Shown one piece after another: positions 58,019 through 64,000 of a DNA stretch of 64,000 nt (position 1 is its first letter; every line of letters begins with the position of its first letter). The notes beneath the pieces were generated by a model, which did not search any database, had not been told where the DNA came from, and was given only the letters and a program-made list of their open reading frames with translations. Origin of the DNA: Alteromonas australica (GTDB taxonomy: Bacteria; Pseudomonadota; Gammaproteobacteria; Enterobacterales; Alteromonadaceae); NCBI RefSeq assembly GCF_000730385.1, contig NZ_CP008849.1, forward strand, positions 4,216,001 to 4,280,000, read 5' to 3'. Position numbers and translations under genes: made by a program.

Positions 58019-59591
58019 GGTTATGCTCCTTATTACCCTTTTCTTCGTTTAACCCACAAAGCTCATCAAGTAGCGCTCTGTTATTTGGCAATGCGTGTAA
58101 GTAGGCTTGTTTCATTTGCGTCATTTTGCTGCGTATTGCTTTCGCTTTTGAAAGATCGGCATCACTTAGCGCAATAGCGGGTAACGCCGTGTTGTACCCC
58201 ATACCATACAATACATACTGGTAGCTGGCTGAGGGAAATATTTCTTCGTTTTCTATTAAATCTAAGCGTGATGGGCTTTGATATTTCCAAATTTCTAATA
58301 GTGTGGATAGCGAGGGTGGAGTGCGACTTTCATGACGCTGGGCAAGCCAGTAAGGTTCATTTCTTTCGCTCAGTACATAGTGAAGTTTTAAGAAATCCAC
58401 CACGCGCTGCCAGCGATATTCAAAACGTTGATTGTAACGTTGACTAACATGCTCCATATGTTCTGCGTTGTGCGGGAAGGATTCGCACAACATACGTAGC
58501 CCTAATTCCACCATGGCAATGGCTGAGGCTTCTAAAGGCTCAACAAACCCTGAGGACATGCCTAAACTTAGGCAGTTCTTTACCCAGAAGTCTTTGCGAT
58601 AGCCAGGTTCAAAGGAAAGGGTTCTTACGCTTAAATCCTGCTCTTTGGCATGGCGTAAGCGTTGGCTTACTTGTTTGAATAATATGTCTATTGCAGCGTC
58701 TTCATTGCAGAACTCACTGGCGTAAACTAACCCCACACCACGCCTATGTTGTAAGCCTATATCCCATGTCCAACCCACACGTTGAGCAGTCGCTACTGTA
58801 GTACTGCTTATGGCTTGATCGTCGGGAGCATAGGGGGCTTGAACCGCCATGGCACGATTGTTTAGCATGGTGGTTTCAAGTGACAACCAAGGTACATTAA
58901 AGTGTTGCTGAATGAGTAATCCGCTTTTGCCAGAACAGTCTATAAATAAGTCGCCTGATATTGCCTGACCATTGTCGGTGAGGAGTTGGCGAATATATCC
59001 ATTGGGGTGTTCTTCAACCTTACTGACATGGGCTGATAGGTAATGTACACCAAGGCTTTCAAGGCAGTGTTTTTTCAGCAAATTCGCCAGTGCCGTGGCA
59101 TCAAAGTGGTAACCATAATTAAGCACATGAGCGTAATCTGGGGTGGTGGCTTGCTTTGGCGCCTTTCCTTGCGTACACATCAGGCTTTGTAGGGAAAAAC
59201 TGTTTTCGTAGCTTTCATGCTTCGCTATTGATTGCCAGCAAGCATGAATATCTAACTCATTGTATGCCGTAGGCACCGTAAAAGGATGATGATATTGGTG
59301 GGCAAAGGTTTGCGAGTTAGCAGCACAAGCGCGCCAGTTGACGAATGAAGAGCCTTGCTTAAACGTGCCCTTACAGGCCGTTAAAAACTCCCGTTCGTTA
59401 ATACCAATGTCCAGTAGTGTGTCTCTAAGCGATGGCCACGAACCTTCGCCAACACCTATTGTAGGTACATTAGGTGATTCTATAAGGGTAACTTTGTAGT
59501 CAGGCTTTAGCTTTGCCGCCAGTATGCCTGCGCTCAACCAACCTGCCGTACCGCCGCCTACAATAACAACGTGTTTCACCAATTTATTCAT
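58005..59591 (-). CDS. Tryptophan halogenase-family flavoprotein, variant WxWxIG type
   Basis: A protein of about 528 residues from ATG 59591 (the frame is open to 59654, but that part lies in the terminator). It has VVIVGGGTAGWLSAGIL, TIGVGEGSWPSL, the lysine of KGTFKQGSSFVNW, and GFVEPLEASAIAMVELG. The usual WxWxIP motif reads GWTWDIGLQHRRGVGLVY, with Gly in place of Pro. Different enough from its neighbour to be an old paralogue. It lies 100 bases behind the receptor gene, beyond a terminator-like hairpin. Confidence 0.88.
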   Translation of the reverse strand: MNKLVKHVVIVGGGTAGWLSAGILAAKLKPDYKVTLIESPNVPTIGVGEGSWPSLRDTLLDIGINEREFLTACKGTFKQGSSFVNWRACAANSQTFAHQYHHPFTVPTAYNELDIHACWQSIAKHESYENSFSLQSLMCTQGKAPKQATTPDYAHVLNYGYHFDATALANLLKKHCLESLGVHYLSAHVSKVEEHPNGYIRQLLTDNGQAISGDLFIDCSGKSGLLIQQHFNVPWLSLETTMLNNRAMAVQAPYAPDDQAISSTTVATAQRVGWTWDIGLQHRRGVGLVYASEFCNEDAAIDILFKQVSQRLRHAKEQDLSVRTLSFEPGYRKDFWVKNCLSLGMSSGFVEPLEASAIAMVELGLRMLCESFPHNAEHMEHVSQRYNQRFEYRWQRVVDFLKLHYVLSERNEPYWLAQRHESRTPPSLSTLLEIWKYQSPSRLDLIENEEIFPSASYQYVLYGMGYNTALPAIALSDADLSKAKAIRSKMTQMKQAYLHALPNNRALLDELCGLNEEKGNKEHNHVHI

Positions 59592-59631
59592 AACACCGCG
59601 TGGTTTATCATTTATGGCTTGTTTCACTATG

Positions 59632-59676
59632 AAAAAAAACCCGCCCAAGTGCAATAAAAATACACGAGAGCGGGTT
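59632..59676 (-). terminator. Intrinsic terminator-like hairpin between receptor and halogenase genes
   Basis: On the minus strand AACCCGC pairs with GCGGGTT across a 25-base loop and is followed by a T-run. It lies 14 bases after the receptor stop. If leaky, it would give high receptor and low halogenase expression from one promoter. Confidence 0.75.
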
Positions 59677-59690
59677 AATACACCCTACAA

Positions 59691-62690
59691 CTAAAACTGG
59701 TATCTAACGCCTAATGCGTAACGGGCACCAAGTTCATCTAACTTCCATAGCATGGCACTGGTTCTTCCATGTCTACGAATGTTTTCATCGGTAATATTGA
59801 TACCTTCAAAAGACACCGTTAATGCATCCGAAATATCATAGGAAACACTAAAGTCTATTTGTGAATAGGCTTCTGTGTAACCCGGTTCGTTTACGTACTG
59901 AGAAGTAGTATCTAGGAACTTGTCTCGCCAGTTATAGGCGATACGAGCCTGTAAGCCTTCATTTTCATACATGAGCACAAGGTTCGCCGTATCACTTAAA
60001 CCCACTAAAGCAAACTGTGTGATGGAAGGGTCGGCGTCGTTGTCAAAGCCAATATCCCCCGTAACCGTGGTGTAGTTACCCAAAACACCAAAACCGGTAT
60101 CACCAAAGAAGTGCTGTGCGGCAAGCTCGAAGCCATAGATGTTGGCACTTTTGTTATTCACCGGTTTAGAGTTAATGAACGTAAGCGTTGGGTCGTCGCT
60201 ATTTGGCAAAATATCGTAAGCCGCTTCAAATTGCTCATCGGTCATCGAGTCGTAGTCAACACCATTTTCCATGGCTGCAACCATGTTAAATAATGACGTA
60301 TCGCTGATGGGTATACCTCGCGCTTCAAGCTCTTCCATTGCCGCTTGTGCTCTTGGCCCGGCGGTGGCATCACGTAAATCGTAAATACTTTCTTCAACCT
60401 GTTCGTTACCAATAAAGTTCTTCACGCGCTTATCGTAAAAACCTAACGATACATAACTGGTTTCATCAAAGTAGTATTCTACTGAAACATCTACGTTGTC
60501 CGATTCTAACGGCACTAATGTTGGGTTACCTGAACTGGCAGTGGCTGTAGCGCCATCAGTTAATAGTGTTGGACCACTCGGTGTATTCACCGTTGCTGCC
60601 GCACTTAAGCTGTTGTAAGTAGGTCTAGCAATGGTTTTACTGTAGGAGAAACGGGCAATCACGTTTTCAACTACTTCAATATCAAAGTCTAGCGCAGGAA
60701 GAATGTGGTCGTAACTCGACTTAACTTCCACGTCTTCCATCGCGCTACCAAAGCGAACGTTAAAGTCGTTGTTGCCTTCCCATGCAATACCACTGGGCAA
60801 GCTGATGTTGGCGATAGACGTCACATCGGTATTTTCGTAACGTAGACCTGTTAGTAGGTTATATTCCATCCCGTTTAGTTCGCCAGAAAGGTCGAACTCG
60901 AAATACAATGCAGTTATATCTTCTTCTATGGTTCTATTGGTTGCATAGGGGTTATCCGCCACCAAATTGAAACCGTAGGCTTGCGCTGCGAATGCGCCAA
61001 TTTCTGCCACGCTTCCTGTAAAGCCTTCTGAGTACATGCCATCAGTATTGAAATCGCTAAATTCACTCGCAAAATCTAACGGTGTTAGAGAACCTGCTGG
61101 CAATTCACCCGGGTTTTCAATACCCCAGTTACCCATAGTGTGGCGGGTAAGTGACTGTAATGAGGTGCTTTCCATTGCGCGCGATTCAATACCGAAGTTA
61201 ATGCTGCCGGTGTCTAAAACATAGGTTCCATCAATTCTGGCTTGGGTAATTTCGGTATCTTGCGACGAGAAGTTCATGTCTAAGATAGACGTACCCACAT
61301 CATCTTGATCTAGCATGCCATTTCCGTTGAGGTTATCTCTTGCGGCATCATCGAAATCAACGAGCATGATGGGGAAGTCGCCGGTGAAATCGACACCCTG
61401 ACCCTTAACCACGTTTGCCCCTAAACCTAAGTTTGTCCATGTTCCATAAGGGGAATCAGGGCGGCCTTCAGCAGATGAATTGTGTAAGTCAAAGATCAAC
61501 GTTAAATCATCGTTCACAAAGTACTCAATGTTTAAACCCACAGACTTGTTTTCATTAACTTGGTTCAGCTCCTGTAGGGCTAAACCCAAGTCTCTTGGCA
61601 ATAAGTCACGCCTCTCTTGCGTGATCAAAACAGGCGTTTTTACATTCTCATCGTCAAAGGTTAACTCGGTGAAATACCTGTCATCCATCCAAATTGACTG
61701 CTCTGCGCGTGCTTCGTAAAGATCCTGCTTAGAGTAGGTATAATCTAGCGTAGCAACGAGGTTTTCACTCGGTGCATACTGGAATGTTAATTGTGCATTT
61801 GTTCTTTCACGCTCTCTGTCTGCCATGTAATAGCGTAAATCGGAAGGGATCGCGAACAGTTGACCCATTGCTGGCGCATTGTTTAATACAATAGGGTCGC
61901 CGCTATCTGGGTTAGCAGGGTCTGGGGACTGTGGAATACTGCCGTCAAACGGGTTCACACGCCACTCGTTTACAAAAGCACCTTGAGCTGCGCTGTCTCG
62001 CTGTTGGAAAGACCCAGTAAAAGTCACACCAAATTTTTCATCGTCGGCAAGGTAATTAATATAGCCCGATACTTCAGGGGTAACATCATCGCCCACGCGG
62101 TTTGTGGTGTCATGCAGCGCTTTAGCACCTACACTGGCCATAAAACCTGTTTCAGGAGCGTCAAAGGGGCGCGCCGTGCGAATGTTGATCGTTGCACCAA
62201 TCCCCCCAGTTGCAATGCTCGCTCTTCCTGTTTTGTACACTTCTACAGCACGAACACTTTCAGAAGCTAAGTCGGAAAAGTCATAGGCTCGCGAATTAGG
62301 TGTACCACCGCCGCCCGGCAGTGCCGAACCTGGCATGGTTCGTCCATTAAGGGTAACCATGTTGAAATCTGGTCCAAACCCCCGTGCCGTGACTTGGCTA
62401 CCTTCACCGTTATTTCTGCTTATTGAAATACCGGTAATACGCTGAAGCGACTCAGCAAGGTTGGTGTCTGGGAACTTACCAATGTCTTCCGCAGAAATGG
62501 CATCTACCACGCCCGCTGAATCTCGCTTAATTCCCATGGATTCTTGCACACTACTTCGTATGCCTGATACCTGTATAACTTCTACGTCTTCGGGAGACTC
62601 CTGTGCATTAACGGGGAATAACAATCCTGTTCCCAATATTAAAGACAGACTCTTAGCAATTTTCGATTTGTTTAAGTGTGTGTGTGTCAC
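59691..62690 (-). CDS. Large TonB-dependent receptor, Caulobacter type (TIGR01782-like)
   Basis: A 999-aa outer-membrane receptor. The start is a GTG at 62690 with an AGAGAG-rich ribosome region; the signal sequence is KSLSLILGTGLLFPVNAQ. The plug domain shows VIQVSGIRSSVQESMGIKR, SAEDIGKFPDTNLAESLQRI, GFGPDFNMVTLNGRTMPGS and the IATGGIGATINIRTARPFD end. The last strand ends in LGVRYQF. This type takes up oligosaccharides or other large substrates and is often next to tryptophan halogenases. Two palindromic operators lie upstream; GH1 is divergent. Confidence 0.92.
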   Translation of the reverse strand: MTHTHLNKSKIAKSLSLILGTGLLFPVNAQESPEDVEVIQVSGIRSSVQESMGIKRDSAGVVDAISAEDIGKFPDTNLAESLQRITGISISRNNGEGSQVTARGFGPDFNMVTLNGRTMPGSALPGGGGTPNSRAYDFSDLASESVRAVEVYKTGRASIATGGIGATINIRTARPFDAPETGFMASVGAKALHDTTNRVGDDVTPEVSGYINYLADDEKFGVTFTGSFQQRDSAAQGAFVNEWRVNPFDGSIPQSPDPANPDSGDPIVLNNAPAMGQLFAIPSDLRYYMADRERERTNAQLTFQYAPSENLVATLDYTYSKQDLYEARAEQSIWMDDRYFTELTFDDENVKTPVLITQERRDLLPRDLGLALQELNQVNENKSVGLNIEYFVNDDLTLIFDLHNSSAEGRPDSPYGTWTNLGLGANVVKGQGVDFTGDFPIMLVDFDDAARDNLNGNGMLDQDDVGTSILDMNFSSQDTEITQARIDGTYVLDTGSINFGIESRAMESTSLQSLTRHTMGNWGIENPGELPAGSLTPLDFASEFSDFNTDGMYSEGFTGSVAEIGAFAAQAYGFNLVADNPYATNRTIEEDITALYFEFDLSGELNGMEYNLLTGLRYENTDVTSIANISLPSGIAWEGNNDFNVRFGSAMEDVEVKSSYDHILPALDFDIEVVENVIARFSYSKTIARPTYNSLSAAATVNTPSGPTLLTDGATATASSGNPTLVPLESDNVDVSVEYYFDETSYVSLGFYDKRVKNFIGNEQVEESIYDLRDATAGPRAQAAMEELEARGIPISDTSLFNMVAAMENGVDYDSMTDEQFEAAYDILPNSDDPTLTFINSKPVNNKSANIYGFELAAQHFFGDTGFGVLGNYTTVTGDIGFDNDADPSITQFALVGLSDTANLVLMYENEGLQARIAYNWRDKFLDTTSQYVNEPGYTEAYSQIDFSVSYDISDALTVSFEGINITDENIRRHGRTSAMLWKLDELGARYALGVRYQF

Positions 62691-62733
62691 TGTCTTTCTC
62701 TCTTTGTTGTATTGAGTGATATGCGCCTACCCA

Positions 62734-62747
62734 AGAAAGGGCTTTCT
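62734..62747. promoter_or_regulatory. LacI-type operator copy 1 (near the receptor start)
   Basis: AGAAAGGGCTTTCT, a one-base variant of the GAAAGCGCTTTC core, 44 bases before the receptor GTG. Confidence 0.65.
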
Positions 62748-62775
62748 CGCTTAAAGGTCATTCTTCAACCCACAA

Positions 62776-62791
62776 GAGAAAGCGCTTTCTC
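62776..62791. promoter_or_regulatory. LacI-type operator copy 2
   Basis: GAGAAAGCGCTTTCTC, a perfect 16-base palindrome with the CG centre typical for LacI-family operators, 86 bases before the receptor start. Confidence 0.8.
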
Positions 62792-62992
62792 AAAGTTAAG
62801 ATAAAATAGACCAAAGTTCAACATGTTTTTTACAGTAAATTTACACGAGCTATTTTCTTTTGCTCAAATAAACACAAACATCCATTACTAACAATAACTT
62901 ATTGTAGTTAATATTTGCTCAACTGCTAGTTAGCCAAAACATAAAATTTACATAAAAATAAATAACTTTGGTTTTAAACGTAAAAAAATAAC

Positions 62993-63008
62993 TGGAAAGC
63001 GCTTTCTC
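62993..63008. promoter_or_regulatory. LacI-type operator copy 3 (before the GH1 gene)
   Basis: The 12-base core GAAAGCGCTTTC is perfect and extends by TC on one side, as in copy 2. It lies 113 bases before the GH1 ATG, over the likely promoter. The remaining intergenic stretch 62800-62990 is AT-rich with no other site that I can support. Confidence 0.75.
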
Positions 63009-63120
63009 AAAATACGATGATTGTGCTATAACTCGGCGTAACTAAGAGATACCAACGAAATACAAGGAAACTGATTTCGCGCTATGCGAATTATCTGTAA
63101 GCCTTACTAGGAACCCAGTA

Positions 63121-64000
63121 ATGACTAAAAAACTATCGCTTTCCTCTACCAGTCCTATGATGCAACCCTCCTTTTTATTTGGTACAGCAACTTCCTCTTT
63201 CCAAATAGAAGGGGATGCCGAGGGAAGGTTAGAATGCATTTGGGATGTATTTTGTCGACAAGCGGGGGCTATCGCTGACAAGTCAGATGGTTTAAGGGCT
63301 TGCGAGCACGTTGAACGCTGGGAAGAAGACGTAAACCTTATTCATAGCCTTGGGGTGGATGCCTACCGATTATCAATTTCTTGGCCCCGGGTCATGCATG
63401 CAAATGGCGAAATAAATGAACAAGGTTTGGCATTTTATAAGCAGCTTATAGACAAACTTAATAGCTTGAATATAAAAGCGTTTGTTACGCTTTATCACTG
63501 GGATTTACCGCAGTACTTAGAACAACGAGGTGGCTGGCTAAACCGCCAGACGGCTTATGAGTTTGAAAACTATGTTGATAAAATATCAGCGGCACTCGGC
63601 GAGCGGGTATACTCTTATGCGACATTTAATGAACCTTTCTGTTCAGCCTATTTAGGCTACGAAATTGGCGTTCATGCGCCTGGTAAAACAGGCAGGGAGC
63701 ACGGTAGAACAGCTGCACATCATATTTTATTGGCGCATGGGTTAGGCATGAAAATGTTGAAGAAGAACGTACCAAATGCCAAAAATGGTATCGTACTTAA
63801 CTTTACGCCCTGCTACAGTGCCAGCGATAGCCCTGCGGACATAGCGGCAACAGAAAAAGCAGATCAGTATATAAATCAGTGGTATATGCAACCCGTCATG
63901 GAAGGTTGTTACCCTGACGTCATTCATGAACTGGCTGAAAAAGACAAACCTCCTATTCAAGATGGAGACATGGAAACTATATGTCAGCCCCTCGATTTTC
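63121..64000 (+). CDS. GH1 family beta-glucosidase-like enzyme (N-terminal part, cut by window edge)
   Basis: The frame opens at ATG 63121 with an AGGAA site and runs to the end, giving 293 codons. GH1 signatures are present: the N-terminal FLFGTATSSFQIEGD, DAYRLSISWPRVM, TLYHWDLPQYLEQRGGWLNR, and TFNEPFCSAYLGY with the acid/base Glu. The nucleophile Glu (ITENG) lies beyond the window. No signal sequence, so it should act in the cytoplasm on imported glycosides. It is divergent from the receptor and shares its operators. Confidence 0.93.
   Translation, partial: MTKKLSLSSTSPMMQPSFLFGTATSSFQIEGDAEGRLECIWDVFCRQAGAIADKSDGLRACEHVERWEEDVNLIHSLGVDAYRLSISWPRVMHANGEINEQGLAFYKQLIDKLNSLNIKAFVTLYHWDLPQYLEQRGGWLNRQTAYEFENYVDKISAALGERVYSYATFNEPFCSAYLGYEIGVHAPGKTGREHGRTAAHHILLAHGLGMKMLKKNVPNAKNGIVLNFTPCYSASDSPADIAATEKADQYINQWYMQPVMEGCYPDVIHELAEKDKPPIQDGDMETICQPLDF

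Noticed and set aside
62675..62690. Run of alternating GT
   Set aside because: Very short and part of the receptor start (Thr-His codons); not a meaningful microsatellite.

Overview
The window comes from a marine gammaproteobacterium of the Alteromonas/Glaciecola/Paraglaciecola type. This is inferred from the gene families and their order: a caa3-type oxidase cluster beside lexA, an ilv region with yifB, ilvY and ilvC, the rph-pyrE/yicC divergon, a large Caulobacter-type TonB-dependent receptor with flavin-dependent halogenases, and several small Alteromonadales-type conserved hypotheticals. Nearly all of it reads as ordinary chromosome. I saw no rRNA, tRNA, CRISPR array or intact insertion sequence.

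Layout: 1-484 is a dinF-type MATE efflux gene cut by the window edge, followed by a secreted polysaccharide deacetylase. 1695-10712 is a long leftward operon for an aa3/caa3 cytochrome c oxidase (coxB with fused cytochrome c, coxA, ctaG, coxC) and its assembly and haem A genes (surf1, a Sco-like CxxxC protein, ctaA, ctaB, sco), interrupted by a divergent small membrane gene (DUF2909). 11304-17460 holds lexA with two SOS boxes, a Fur-type siderophore receptor, a GNAT protein and plsB. 17552-26201 is a branched-chain amino acid region (ilvD-ilvA leftward; TRIC channel and yifB/comM; divergent ilvY/ilvC). 26278-39801 holds an MFS exporter, an S9 peptidase, tamA-tamB, an ECF sigma factor with a multi-pass membrane partner, a 2-hydroxyacid dehydrogenase, a thioesterase and proB. 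39995-50794 is housekeeping and hypothetical: an M1 peptidase, an AarF/UbiB kinase, DUF3014 and DUF1285 proteins, an amidohydrolase, a VTT protein, and a small two-gene unit behind a good Fur-box match. 50855-53597 is tusA, pyrE, rph and yicC.

The accessory part starts at the 3' end of yicC, a known integration site for mobilizable genomic islands. It holds a decayed tyrosine integrase (one frameshift, one in-frame stop, no catalytic domain) and an apparently intact hipB-hipA kinase toxin-antitoxin pair with two inverted repeats in front. From 56513 to the end is a carbohydrate-type locus: a 999-aa TonB-dependent receptor followed by two different tryptophan-halogenase-like flavoproteins, divergent from a GH1 glycosidase that runs off the window. 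Three copies of a LacI-family-like palindrome with core GAAAGCGCTTTC (one slightly degenerate) lie between the divergent genes and suggest one sugar-responsive regulator for uptake, halogenases and glycosidase.

Most promising for follow-up: the receptor/halogenase/GH1 regulon, the Fur-box two-gene unit of unknown function, the Sco-like CxxxC protein in the oxidase operon, the unannotated 25-codon ORF beside coxB, and a hairpin that could mask the ribosome binding site of the DUF1206 gene.
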